Shown piece by piece: positions 45,628 to 53,883 of a stretch of DNA of 64,000 bases. Location of the stretch: contig NZ_CANLYD010000001.1 in NCBI RefSeq assembly GCF_947495315.1, forward strand, positions 793,040-857,039, in the 5' to 3' direction. This DNA comes from an uncultured Aquimarina sp. (GTDB lineage Bacteria > Bacteroidota > Bacteroidia > Flavobacteriales > Flavobacteriaceae). Made by a program: the position numbers and the translations under genes. How positions within the stretch are numbered: the stretch's first letter is position 1; every line of letters begins with the position of its first letter. Below the pieces are notes generated by a model. The model had not been told where the DNA came from, ran no database searches, and worked only from the letters and a program-made list of their open reading frames with translations.

Positions 45628-46404
45628 TTACTTTAGAAGTAATAGTGTCTTTTTGTTTACCGTCAGTTTTATTCCTTTTCTTTTTTTGTACATTATTGTC
45701 AATAGAATTACCAGTGCCACAGTCAAAAACCGGAAAATATTTGAGTAAATTCCGCCGAGTGCATTTTCGCTTATAGAAAATATTTCCCAAGCTAAGTTCA
45801 TTAGCATATGCAGGAACACAGGCACCCAAATATTGAAATTCCATTCCGCATATACCCAAGCAAATAGAATGCCACCCAAAAAGGTAATCAAGAATATTCC
45901 CAAAAGTTCATTAAATTCAGTACTTTGATATAAGTGCAATGAACCAAAGTAAAGTGCTCCAAACAAAACAGAAAGTATAAATCTGAGTTTTGCTTTTCTA
46001 AACGGTAGTCCGAATAAGAATCCTCGGAAATAAAGTTCTTCAAAAAAACCTGCCGAAATAACTGAAATCAAAAATGTATCAAGCGATATCTTGGGATTAA
46101 AATCGAAGACGAAACTGAAACCAATATACATTGGTAATGTGCAAATAAGTGCGAATAAAAAACCTTTAATGATTGATTTATTCAATCCTAAACTTTCAAA
46201 AAAGCCTAACCTTCGACTAATTAGAAGTGTTCCTGAAAAAAGAGGTATTCCAGAAATTGTATAGGTTATTATGTGACTTAATCCAAATTGACCTGTTAAT
46301 TCAAAAATCCATTGCCTAAGAGATTTAAAATACATATCATCAAGGACAAAATATATTCCGAATGATATTATAATAATTAGAAGGGCTTTGGTTGTATTCT
46401 TCAT
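45628..46404 (-). CDS. CPBP-family intramembrane metalloprotease
   Basis: A 258-residue membrane protein with seven or eight helices and CPBP motifs FFEELYFRGFLFG, FGALYFGSLHLYQ and a late HMLMNLAWEI. It is a different subfamily member from the 34956 protein. The unit is bounded by the 14-bp inverted ends at 45590 and 46499, the longest matched pair among these single-gene units. Confidence 0.9.
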   Translation of the reverse strand: MKNTTKALLIIIISFGIYFVLDDMYFKSLRQWIFELTGQFGLSHIITYTISGIPLFSGTLLISRRLGFFESLGLNKSIIKGFLFALICTLPMYIGFSFVFDFNPKISLDTFLISVISAGFFEELYFRGFLFGLPFRKAKLRFILSVLFGALYFGSLHLYQSTEFNELLGIFLITFLGGILFAWVYAEWNFNIWVPVFLHMLMNLAWEIFSISENALGGIYSNIFRFLTVALVILLTIMYKKRKGIKLTVNKKTLLLLK

Positions 46405-46509
46405 TTAGACTTAATTGTGAGTTCTATTTATATAGACGCTCATTTTTGAAAAATGGTTGCCTTAATAGATAAATTAAGTTCAGATTATTGTTTTTTGTGC
46501 ATTACACAC

Positions 46510-46682
46510 AACGTTTAATATATGTGTCGTAGCAGGGCAAAATGTTACCAAACCATCGACATTTTCTGCGCATTGGTTGCTAACTTTTACTTATTGCAAG
46601 CATTGCGCCTTACCAAAAATACAAAGACCTTTCGATTAAAACTCTAACTGCTTGCTATGATCACATATCGTGTTGGGTACAG
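46510..46682 (-). repeat. attC-like site, type A
   Basis: AACGTTTAATATATGTGTCG and TAGCAGGGCAAAATGTTACC on the left; CTTGCTATGATCACATATCG on the right. The inner pair is GCGCATTGGTTGC / GCAAGCATTGCGC. Core GTTGGGTACAG (46672-46682). Confidence 0.88.
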
Positions 46683-47248
46683 TTTTTTATTTCTATCGGG
46701 ATAATATTTTGAAACGGTTCTTTGTCAGCTTTAAATTCCAATCTGTCAAATGCAATCGCAGATTTACCATTTTCTATTTCCGAATTCACTAATCCCTCTA
46801 AAAATTCAATTCCATTAGTATCGACTCCATAATAATCCAAAATTATATTATCGTTTTTGTCAAATAGTGCTTTTATTATTAGAGCCTTTCTATTGGTAAA
46901 ACTCAAAAGCCCTAATTTGTCTTTTAAATTAATTCCGATCTCTTCTGCAATTCTTTGCGCTCTCAACTTGTCAATCCGCATTTTATTGATCAAGTATTTA
47001 TTTACGGTCAAAGGACTTATTAATTCCATTAATGTCGCTTGTTGATAGTTTTTTGCCCAAGGAAAATCAGGTTTTTGATTTTGAAAACGTTTTATTAATT
47101 CAATAGTTAGATCAAAACCTAAAGGCAGGTATTTCCTGTCAAAATTTGGAATATAAATCCTGATAAGATTCCTGTTTTTTAATTCGAATTCAGGTATGGA
47201 AATTCCATTTATTTCAAATTCTTCGTTATGGAAAATGGTATTTGTCAT
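46661..47248 (-). CDS. Hypothetical protein (about 195 aa) ending in the attC-like arm
   Basis: A soluble protein with no family I recognise (IPEFELKNRNLIRIYIPNFD; LRAQRIAEEIGINLKDKLGLLSF). The last residues CTQHDM and the TGA stop are encoded by the right arm of the adjacent type A site. I choose the start at 47248 (MTNTIF). Its ends GTTGGGTACAG / TTGTACCCAAA pair at 9 of 11 bases. Confidence 0.6.
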   Translation of the reverse strand: MTNTIFHNEEFEINGISIPEFELKNRNLIRIYIPNFDRKYLPLGFDLTIELIKRFQNQKPDFPWAKNYQQATLMELISPLTVNKYLINKMRIDKLRAQRIAEEIGINLKDKLGLLSFTNRKALIIKALFDKNDNIILDYYGVDTNGIEFLEGLVNSEIENGKSAIAFDRLEFKADKEPFQNIIPIEIKNCTQHDM

Positions 47249-47258
47249 AATTGTACCC

Positions 47259-47395
47259 AAAGGTCTCGTATAACCGTCAGTTACTTGTTAAATCAGCGTT
47301 TATTTTCGGAATTAGCACAAGTCTTAGCAATTCCGAGTGGATTCGGACGTAGTCGAATCCGCCGTAATTGCGGTTATAAATTGTTGTGCATAGTG
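47259..47395 (-). repeat. attC-like site, GTATAACCGTCAGTTAC type
   Basis: AAAGGTCTCG (AAAG for AACG), arms TATAACCGTCAGTTAC / GTAATTGCGGTTATA, and inner hairpin GATTCGGACGTAGTCGAATC. Core GTTGTGCATAGTG is at 47383-47395. Confidence 0.8.
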
Positions 47396-47398
47396 TTT

Positions 47399-47998
47399 TT
47401 ACTCAGCTTTGATTTCATATGGTTTTTCTGGAAATCCGAATAGAATAGCTTTTTCCTCGTCAATTTCCTTTATTCCAATTAGCGTTTCTCGTTCGTCATT
47501 TTCGAAAATTGATGCGAAATAAGTTCCTTGCAAATTTTCTAATATTAATTTCCGTCCATTTCTTTTCATTCTTTCATTCAGTTCTTGAATTACTTGACTA
47601 TCTAAAATTTTGTTGAACGTGAGAGATATTTTCTCATTATTCCATTGAGCTTTGAATTCGAGTGTCTCAATTTTTTCAGATTCAAGTTCCGTTTTGGTTG
47701 GTTCAATTCTTTCATAGTCAGTTGCAAATTCAGTATCCTCCGTTTTAGATTCAGTTTCGCTCAACACAGTGAGAGTTTTCCCCATTCTGAATATTCTTAT
47801 TCGATTGTCATTAACGAATTCGTATTTTGATTCTGAAAGTTTCTCCCTCCATTCAGTTCTGACTTTTGATAATTCATTTCGGCTTTTTAATTCCAGTTCA
47901 AAATGGATGATTTGGTCGTTATAGAATTCAATAAATTCAGGTCGACAATAGTCGTTTCCTGTTTTAATCTTTAACAAAGTTCCATTGAGGTTTTTCAT
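47399..47998 (-). CDS. Hypothetical protein (199 aa)
   Basis: A soluble, charged beta-rich protein (YCRPEFIEFYNDQIIHFEL; GTYFASIFENDERETLIGI). No domain is recognised. The start may be 47998 (MKNLNG) or 48022 (MSQNRK); the latter overlaps the cassette end. The inverted ends at 47383 and 48020 match 12 of 13 bases. Confidence 0.6.
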   Translation of the reverse strand: MKNLNGTLLKIKTGNDYCRPEFIEFYNDQIIHFELELKSRNELSKVRTEWREKLSESKYEFVNDNRIRIFRMGKTLTVLSETESKTEDTEFATDYERIEPTKTELESEKIETLEFKAQWNNEKISLTFNKILDSQVIQELNERMKRNGRKLILENLQGTYFASIFENDERETLIGIKEIDEEKAILFGFPEKPYEIKAE

Positions 47999-48029
47999 TT
48001 GTTTTTTGCGGTTTTGGGACATTATGCAC

Positions 48030-48200
48030 AACGCCAAATATATGAATCGGAGCAAGGCAAGTAAGCCTGAACCAATCGATCTATCTGCGCATTTTTATTT
48101 CTTGTTTAATTTATAAAAATCTAGCGCCATTGCAAAAAGGAAATGACCTTTCGATCTAGCACTAAACTTTGCTCTGATTTCATATATAATGTTACCATTT
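48030..48200 (-). repeat. attC-like site, type B
   Basis: AACGCCAAATATATGAATCG, GGAGCAAGGCAAG, then CCAATCGATC and ATCTAGCGCCATTGC. The right arm CTTTGCTCTGATTTCATATA leads to core GTTACCATTT (48191-48200). It is nearly identical to 50069. Confidence 0.88.
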
Positions 48201-48203
48201 TTT

Positions 48204-48710
48204 TTATGCAATTCCGTTAATATAGAATTCTCTTAGATTTTCTTCAGATAAATTTATATACGCACTAAAAACACAATTTCCCCCATCAGAAATTTCTATA
48301 ATTTCTCTTTTCAAATCTTTTTTAGTAAAACCAAAGCCATCATTACAAAATCCTTGAATCCATATTTCTTTTTCTCCATTCGAATTTATATAAGGCACAT
48401 ATTGAATAACGTATTTATCCAATTCGATAACAAACCAATCTTTCTCCAACGTTCCATTCGGATTAGAACTCTTATATGCACGAAACTCAATTGTTTTCTG
48501 TTCATTATATTTTTTTAAATACTCCTTTATGATTTTTTCAATAGTCACTATTTCTTGATTATTCAATTTCGTATTTAGAGCATTTTTGGCGACTCTTGAA
48601 TATTTTTTGTACTCAATTATGGTATAGTTTAAGTCAGTGGAAGTTTTATTTTTTAAACTATTACAACTTATGAGTAATATTAGGAATAGATTTAATTTTA
48701 AGAACTTCAT
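48204..48710 (-). CDS. Hypothetical lipoprotein (168 aa)
   Basis: Lipobox LLISC near residue 16, then an exported region with TIIEYKKYSRVAKNALN and EKEIWIQGFCNDGFGFTK. The family is not recognised. The ends GTTACCAT (48191) and ATGGTAAC (48726) are perfect inverted copies. Confidence 0.65.
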   Translation of the reverse strand: MKFLKLNLFLILLISCNSLKNKTSTDLNYTIIEYKKYSRVAKNALNTKLNNQEIVTIEKIIKEYLKKYNEQKTIEFRAYKSSNPNGTLEKDWFVIELDKYVIQYVPYINSNGEKEIWIQGFCNDGFGFTKKDLKREIIEISDGGNCVFSAYINLSEENLREFYINGIA

Positions 48711-48730
48711 TGTTTTTTAATATTGATGGT

Positions 48731-48898
48731 AACGTTGTTGGCCGTTGCTTCTTGCCTGTTGTTATCTGCTGTCTTTGCTGAGCCACCATAAGTAAGCCTA
48801 ACATTTCAACGATAACATCGGTATCCAGAACCTCTTCGCAGTAGCCTAGAAGGTGTAAATATGCGAGAAGAGCCGATCACAGCTCTTGCCCACAACGT
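48731..48898 (-). repeat. Truncated copy of the GGGCAAGAGCTG-type site
   Basis: From CGTTGTTGGCCG to GATCACAGCTCTTGCCCACAAC this matches 61133-61299 with one mismatch (48759). The left third of the full site at 61060 is missing here. Confidence 0.85.
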
Positions 48899-48939
48899 TA
48901 AATCTGCAAGCGAGCGAAGCGAAGATTGCAGATTTAACG
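48896..48939 (-). repeat. Gene-less unit: 44-bp perfect hairpin
   Basis: CGTTAAATCTGCAA and TTGCAGATTTAACG are perfect 14-base arms around 16 bases (GCGAGCGAAGCGAAGA). It has GTT and AAC ends like a cassette but no room for a gene. An identical copy lies at 61296-61339. Confidence 0.8.
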
Positions 48940-49004
48940 GTTAGTATATGAAGCGTTGCTAGCCTGAATAGGCAGCAATGATTTCATATACATTGTTGGC
49001 GGTA
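48936..49004 (-). repeat. attC-like site, short
   Basis: AACGGTTAGTATATGAAGCG, CTAGCCTGAATAGGCAGC, then ATGATTTCATATACATT and core GTTGGCGGTAG (48994-49004). The core pairs 9 of 11 with TTACCGCTAAC at 50061-50071. Confidence 0.8.
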
Positions 49005-50056
49005 GTTGTTTTTTCTTCTATCCACTGATTATTTTTTTTCGAGTAAACAACAAGCTTTTTTATCAGCTCATCATTTTCCTTAACATACTTAAATTCTACT
49101 TTTTTGAACTCTTTTCCGTTTTCATAGAAAATTATTTGTTCAAAAAGAAAATCTTTTATTTTAGTATAATCTTTAGGGAATGGTGTTCCTAAGAACCCAC
49201 TTTCATTGAATATAATTCTTCTTTTAATTGTCCCATAATCATTGAATGAATCCCATTTATATTCATAAAATTTATTGTTTCGGTCATATTTATTCTTAGC
49301 GAATATTCTGTCAAAAACTAAAATTTCCTTTCTGCGTATTTTCTCAATTACTATTTCATTTTTATTGAATTTCTTTTGTTCTTTCTTATTCTTGGTTTTT
49401 ATAACATTACCAATGTCATTGTATTCAGTTGTTTTTATATATTTTCTATTCCAGAACTCCTCTTTTTTAAGTTGTCCATTTATATGGTATTCCTTTTCAT
49501 ATTTTTTCTTTGTGTCATAAATGGACTTTATTTGACCGTTATCAAAATAGGTTATTCTTTTCCATTTCTTTCCTGGAATGAATAATTCCGATAGCTTGCC
49601 ATTTCTGTGATATTCAAATAAAGTGTCAGACGGTTGCCCATCTTTAAAAGACCCTTTTGTTCTTAGATTTCCATTTGAATAAAAATCAGTAACTTCTCCA
49701 TTTGCTAGATTTCCACAATCAAAATATTCAGAATGAGGAGGATTACTAACATAAATTGCCAATTCAAGTTTTTTTAAAAAGATTGTATCTCGATTAACCT
49801 TATTTGAAGTTATTTCGACAGTTATAGGTGGATTGTCAATATTTACATAAAGTTTATACGGTCCAGCTTTGGGTAATTCGATTGGTTTAGATTCTAGATT
49901 TTCCATTCCATAGGCTTTGGTAGAATCCGCCAAATACCAAATCACGTCATTTTCTGATTTATTAGTGCATTGATTTATAAAAATTGGCTCATAAGTAGTT
50001 TGCCCAAATATTGTTTGAGTTAAAATGAAAAATAATATGTAAATCGATATTTTCAT
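48959..50056 (-). CDS. Secreted YwqK-repeat protein
   Basis: A 365-residue protein with a signal peptide (FFILTQTIFGQ) and YwqK/MORN-like repeats from about residue 120 (FYSNGNLRTKGSFKDGQPSD, YFDNGQIKSIYD, YHINGQLKKEEF). It is related to the 28796 protein but lacks TPRs. The last 15 or so residues (NNVYEIIAAYSG) and the stop are encoded by the adjacent attC-like site, so translation runs into the site. Function is unknown. Confidence 0.75.
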   Translation of the reverse strand: MKISIYILFFILTQTIFGQTTYEPIFINQCTNKSENDVIWYLADSTKAYGMENLESKPIELPKAGPYKLYVNIDNPPITVEITSNKVNRDTIFLKKLELAIYVSNPPHSEYFDCGNLANGEVTDFYSNGNLRTKGSFKDGQPSDTLFEYHRNGKLSELFIPGKKWKRITYFDNGQIKSIYDTKKKYEKEYHINGQLKKEEFWNRKYIKTTEYNDIGNVIKTKNKKEQKKFNKNEIVIEKIRRKEILVFDRIFAKNKYDRNNKFYEYKWDSFNDYGTIKRRIIFNESGFLGTPFPKDYTKIKDFLFEQIIFYENGKEFKKVEFKYVKENDELIKKLVVYSKKNNQWIEEKTTTANNVYEIIAAYSG

Positions 50057-50068
50057 CTAATTACCGCT

Positions 50069-50238
50069 AACGTTAAATATATGAATCGGAGCAAGGCAAG
50101 AAAGCCTGAACCAATCGATCTATCTGCGCATTTTTATTTCTTGTTAATTTATAAAAATCTAGCGCCATTGCAAAAAGGAAATGACCTTTCGATTAATCAC
50201 TAAACTTTGCTCTGATTTCATATATAATGTTGTAAACC
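50069..50238 (-). repeat. attC-like site, type B
   Basis: AACGTTAAATATATGAATCG on the left and CTTTGCTCTGATTTCATATA on the right, with the same inside as 48030. Core GTTGTAAACC (50229-50238) has a perfect inverted partner GGTTTACAAC at 51173-51182. Confidence 0.88.
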
Positions 50239-50244
50239 GTTTTT

Positions 50245-51129
50245 TTATTTTATCAATTTTGAAACAGGAATAATTTTTCGTTCATCCTCCGAATAGTACA
50301 TTTCTAGTTCATCAACAAATTTTCTTATAGACTCTTCAGAATGATTCACTAAATATGATGACCCAGTAGATTTTGGTATAGGTTGTTCAAATTCTATTTT
50401 TCCTTCTTTAGAATAAAGAACTCTTAAATCAAGTAAATCTTTTTTATTCATAATCCCTATAGTGGGTATCCCTAAAGACTTCGATATTGGAAATGGTTGA
50501 AATTTAATATTTCCATTATAAAATTTTTCCATATAAGATTTTGATTTATCAAGTATTATAGGAGCGAAGGAATAATATTTCCCATTTTGCCCTTGAAATA
50601 TCTCTAACAAAACCAAACCAATATCAAAACCATGATTTTTAGGGTGAAAACAATCTCCAATGAATAAATCATTTTCAATATCCGATTCTAAAGGCTTAGC
50701 TTTAGGATAGGAGTTTTCGGATTTGTCGGTTTTCCAAAATTGCCACCATTTCCTATTATTTATTTTACTAATCTCTTTTGATTGTTCACCTAATATATTT
50801 TTCTCATCATATTTTTCTCCTTCATCACCAAGCACAATTGCATCAAGTTCATTAGCAATTGAAATCATTTTTTTGATAATCCATTCGTCAGGATTTTTCA
50901 CACTTATCCAACCATACTCTTCAAAGAAAGTAAATGGAACTTCTCCTTTGGTAGTTTTCCATAACCCTGCATTTGGAGTAGATACAGTTAAATATTTTCC
51001 ATCTTCGTGTTGTACGGAGTATTCATTAATCTGTTCAAATTCAAAATCAGATTTTATATAATTCGCCCATTCTTCTTTTGTTAATTTTGTTTGATTATCC
51101 TCTCTTTTAATATTTAATTCATATCCCAT
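50245..51129 (-). CDS. Hypothetical protein (294 aa), paralogue of the 40566 protein
   Basis: Residues 1-135 match the 40566 protein (MGYELNIKRED, WISVKNPDEWIIKKMISIANELDAIVLG, WWQFWK). The rest (about 145-294) is an extra domain with GDCFHPKNHGFDIGLVLLEIF and KSLGIPTIGIMNKKDLLDL. Function is unknown. The unit has perfect 10-bp inverted ends. Confidence 0.68.
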   Translation of the reverse strand: MGYELNIKREDNQTKLTKEEWANYIKSDFEFEQINEYSVQHEDGKYLTVSTPNAGLWKTTKGEVPFTFFEEYGWISVKNPDEWIIKKMISIANELDAIVLGDEGEKYDEKNILGEQSKEISKINNRKWWQFWKTDKSENSYPKAKPLESDIENDLFIGDCFHPKNHGFDIGLVLLEIFQGQNGKYYSFAPIILDKSKSYMEKFYNGNIKFQPFPISKSLGIPTIGIMNKKDLLDLRVLYSKEGKIEFEQPIPKSTGSSYLVNHSEESIRKFVDELEMYYSEDERKIIPVSKLIK

Positions 51130-51179
51130 TAAAAATAAAGTGTTTATTTTGGTTTTAATCTTTGCATCGAATGGTTTAC

Positions 51180-51248
51180 AACGTTTCTTGTATGGTGCGT
51201 TTATATCTCGAAGGGGACATATGCATTATACAAATTGTTAGCATTATT
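51180..51248 (-). repeat. Short attC-like site, CCCGAAGGGAGC-type variant
   Basis: AACGTTTCTTGTATGG, inner hairpin ATATCTCGAAGGGGACATAT, then ATTATACAAATT and core GTTAGCATTATT (51237-51248). The core pairs 11 of 12 with ATTAATGCTAAC at 51968-51979. Confidence 0.82.
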
Positions 51249-51957
51249 TTTTAATTCTTTCCAAGATTAATTTCTTTTCCATTTCACTGTTCAGATTTTT
51301 TTCTAAATGTTTGTTAATCCAATATTCTGAAGATTTTGGGTCTTTCTGTTGTTTGTACAAAAAACTTAGAATATACTCATAAGAAATTATCAAAGGATCA
51401 AGTACTCCGGCTAGTGGATGATTAATATCTACCTGTAAACCAGCAATATTTTCATTGATTGTCTTTTTGCCCAAAAACCATTTTTCGAATTTTGGAATGT
51501 TTCTAGATAAAACTTGGTCCAAACTATCTCTAAACTTTTTTTCATTGACAGTGCCAACAAAGTCTGGATTTACTATTTTTTTGCTTAAATACCCGTCAAG
51601 TGTTTTTAAGTACATTATTTTAGTTGATTTATCAGTTCTATGATTAACTAATTTTTTTCCAGATATAGTTGGTACAGAATAGAAGCAATTGCCAAAGGAA
51701 AAAGTACCTTTAAAACCTCTGAACTTGTGAAATTGAATTACATGTTTAATTCCCTCATTATTAAAATCACTATACCATAAGTATTTTCCATTCCAATTAT
51801 TGAGTCCAATTTCGGCAAATTTTGGTGTAACTATCTCTTTAAAAATTTCAATTCTTTTTTCCAGGAGTACTTCATCCAAATTTTTAACATCATCATATAA
51901 ATCACGTAAAGCTTTTCGTCTCTCAATTTCTCTCTTAATCTTAATGAAAATGTTCAT
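51244..51957 (-). CDS. Hypothetical protein (237 aa)
   Basis: A soluble basic protein with a helical N-terminus (KIKREIERRKALRDLYDDVKNLDEVLLEKRIEIF). The central part has NNWNGKYLWYSDFNNEGI and IQFHKFRGFKGTFSFG. I do not recognise a family. It is a single-gene unit with well matched inverted ends. Confidence 0.6.
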   Translation of the reverse strand: MNIFIKIKREIERRKALRDLYDDVKNLDEVLLEKRIEIFKEIVTPKFAEIGLNNWNGKYLWYSDFNNEGIKHVIQFHKFRGFKGTFSFGNCFYSVPTISGKKLVNHRTDKSTKIMYLKTLDGYLSKKIVNPDFVGTVNEKKFRDSLDQVLSRNIPKFEKWFLGKKTINENIAGLQVDINHPLAGVLDPLIISYEYILSFLYKQQKDPKSSEYWINKHLEKNLNSEMEKKLILERIKK

Positions 51958-51976
51958 TGATTCTTCAATTAATGCT

Positions 51977-52135
51977 AACGTTTAATATATGTGTCGTAGT
52001 AGAGCAAAATGTTACCTTGCTTTTTGATTTTTCTGCGCATTGGTTGCTAACTTTTCCATTTTGCAAGCATTGCGCCTTCATAAATATACACAAACTAATC
52101 GATTGATCACTTTGCTGCTATGATCACATATATAG
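51977..52135 (-). repeat. Type A attC-like site, right end interrupted by IS1182
   Basis: AACGTTTAATATATGTGTCG on the left and GCTGCTATGATCACATATAT on the right. The final core is replaced by GTGTGCCTG and the IS1182 end. The core itself (GTTGTATGCA) is found beyond the IS at 53869. Confidence 0.8.
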
Positions 52136-52143
52136 TGTGCCTG

Positions 52144-53857
52144 TTGCACAAGTTAGCAAAAAATTAATATTGACTTATTGTTATTTTTGTGTTATTGTTT
52201 TAACTTCATGCTATGCAAGGAAAGAAGACCTATCAGGAAAAACTCTTCAATGATTTTCGATTGAGCGATCGTGTTCTGGAGAGCAACTTTTACAGACGTT
52301 TGAAAACCGTATTGAACTTTGATTATCTCTATTTCCAGACCAAAGACTATTATGGGAATAGTGGACAAAAGAGTATCGATCCTGCGGTATTCTTTAAACT
52401 TTGTTTAGTGGGTTATCTGGAGAATATTATCAGTGACCGTAAGCTTATGGATCATTGCAGTATGCGCTTGGATATTCTTTATTTTTTGGGATATAATATT
52501 GATGAAGAGTTACCTTGGCATTCTACTATTAGTAGAACCCGTCAATTGTTTCCTGAGTCGATTTTTGAGGAAGTATTTACAAAAGTATTGTCGTTGTGTA
52601 TTGATAAGGGAATGGTTATCGGCCATACCCAAGCCATTGACTCAGCCCCAGTGAAGGCAAATGCATCGATGGATAGTTTGGAACTGAAAGTTCCAGAAGA
52701 AGAGCTGGAAGATCATTTACGTAAAATCCGTCATATAAGTGCTATAGATAAAGAGGCTCCTATCCGAAAAGTAAAAAACAATAAAGCTCCAAAAGAGCAA
52801 CAGCGTATTAGTGCTAGTAAAAAAGAGTTACAAGGGATCACTTCAAGAAACAAGAAATGGGCTAAGGATCAAGATCAGCGTCCAGGCGCAGGGAATAAAG
52901 GCTCAAAATACACTAGTAATAAGACGCATTACAGTCCTACCGATCCTGATGCGCGTATTAGTGTAAAGCCCGGTAAGGCTAAGAAACTTAATTATCTGAG
53001 TCAACTAACGGTGGATACAGCCCATCATGTAATTACTGATATTAAGGCCTATCACGCAGATTGCAAGGACAATCAGCAACTACAAGATATTGTAAAACGA
53101 GTAAAAAAACGTTTGTGGAAACAAGGGTTACACTGGGATAATTGTGTGGCTGATAGGGGTTATAGTAGTGGAGAAAACTATGCTTTTCTAGAATCCCAAA
53201 ATCTCAAAAGTTTCATTCCGCCTCACGGTACTTATAAGGGTGGTCCAGATAACTTTATCTACAAGGAAAAGGAAGACCATTATCTATGTCCTCAGGGAAA
53301 AGTGATCCCGTTTACCAAAGAGTTTCTTGATTACCGAACCAAAACTAGGAAGAAAGAATACCGGGCAAGCAAGCATATCTGTGTTGATTGTCCATTAAAG
53401 AGGCAATGTTTAGGTAAGAGCGCCCAGGAGAAAAAGTTTAGTGTTACCTACTATCGGGAAGAATACCAACGTAACAACACTAGGGTAAACAGTTCACAAG
53501 GTCGTTATATGAAAGCCAAACGGCAGAGTACAGTAGAACCTGTCTTTGGTACGTTGAAGGAATTTATGGGAATGTACAAGATCAATACTATAGGATTGGC
53601 TCAGGCAAACAAGTGTATGCATTTATCGGCTATTGCTTACAATCTGAAAAAGTACTTGAAATTTACTAGAGACACTGTGCAAAGTCAAGCAGGTGTGCTA
53701 CTTTCGTGTATTTTATCATTAAAATCCTTTCTAAGGCTTCAAATAAGCCGTTTAGAACATAGCTCCATAATTAAGATACTTTAATACTGTAGACAAAAAA
53801 CAGGGGTTAGATCATCGATTTTCTATGTAATCTTATTCTTTTTAGAGGCTTGTGCAA
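52144..53857 (+). mobile_element. IS1182-family insertion sequence
   Basis: The imperfect terminal inverted repeats begin TTGCACAAG (52144-52152) and end CTTGTGCAA (53849-53857), followed inward by A/T-rich partly matching sequence. It carries one intact transposase. No clear target duplication is seen. With the flanking G and C, the ends read GTTGCACAAG / CTTGTGCAAC, which looks like the cassette ends of the array. Confidence 0.8.
52213..53784 (+). CDS. IS1182-family transposase
   Basis: A 523-residue DDE transposase: DUF772 N-terminus (SIDPAVFFKLCLVGYLENI), first Asp in GHTQAIDSAPVKANAS, second in NCVADRGYSSGENY, catalytic Glu in STVEPVFGTLKEFMGM, and a Cys pair region (ICVDCPLKRQC). It is full length and uninterrupted, so the element may be active. 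It runs opposite to the cassette genes. Confidence 0.95.
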   Translation: MQGKKTYQEKLFNDFRLSDRVLESNFYRRLKTVLNFDYLYFQTKDYYGNSGQKSIDPAVFFKLCLVGYLENIISDRKLMDHCSMRLDILYFLGYNIDEELPWHSTISRTRQLFPESIFEEVFTKVLSLCIDKGMVIGHTQAIDSAPVKANASMDSLELKVPEEELEDHLRKIRHISAIDKEAPIRKVKNNKAPKEQQRISASKKELQGITSRNKKWAKDQDQRPGAGNKGSKYTSNKTHYSPTDPDARISVKPGKAKKLNYLSQLTVDTAHHVITDIKAYHADCKDNQQLQDIVKRVKKRLWKQGLHWDNCVADRGYSSGENYAFLESQNLKSFIPPHGTYKGGPDNFIYKEKEDHYLCPQGKVIPFTKEFLDYRTKTRKKEYRASKHICVDCPLKRQCLGKSAQEKKFSVTYYREEYQRNNTRVNSSQGRYMKAKRQSTVEPVFGTLKEFMGMYKINTIGLAQANKCMHLSAIAYNLKKYLKFTRDTVQSQAGVLLSCILSLKSFLRLQISRLEHSSIIKIL

Positions 53858-53879
53858 CGGTTACCGGTGTTGTATGCAG
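53858..53879 (-). repeat. Remnant right end of the type A site after IS1182
   Basis: CGGTTACCGGT and core GTTGTATGCA (53869-53878). The core has a perfect inverted partner TGCATACAAC at 56077-56086 beyond the serine hydrolase gene. Confidence 0.6.
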
Positions 53880-53883
53880 TTTT

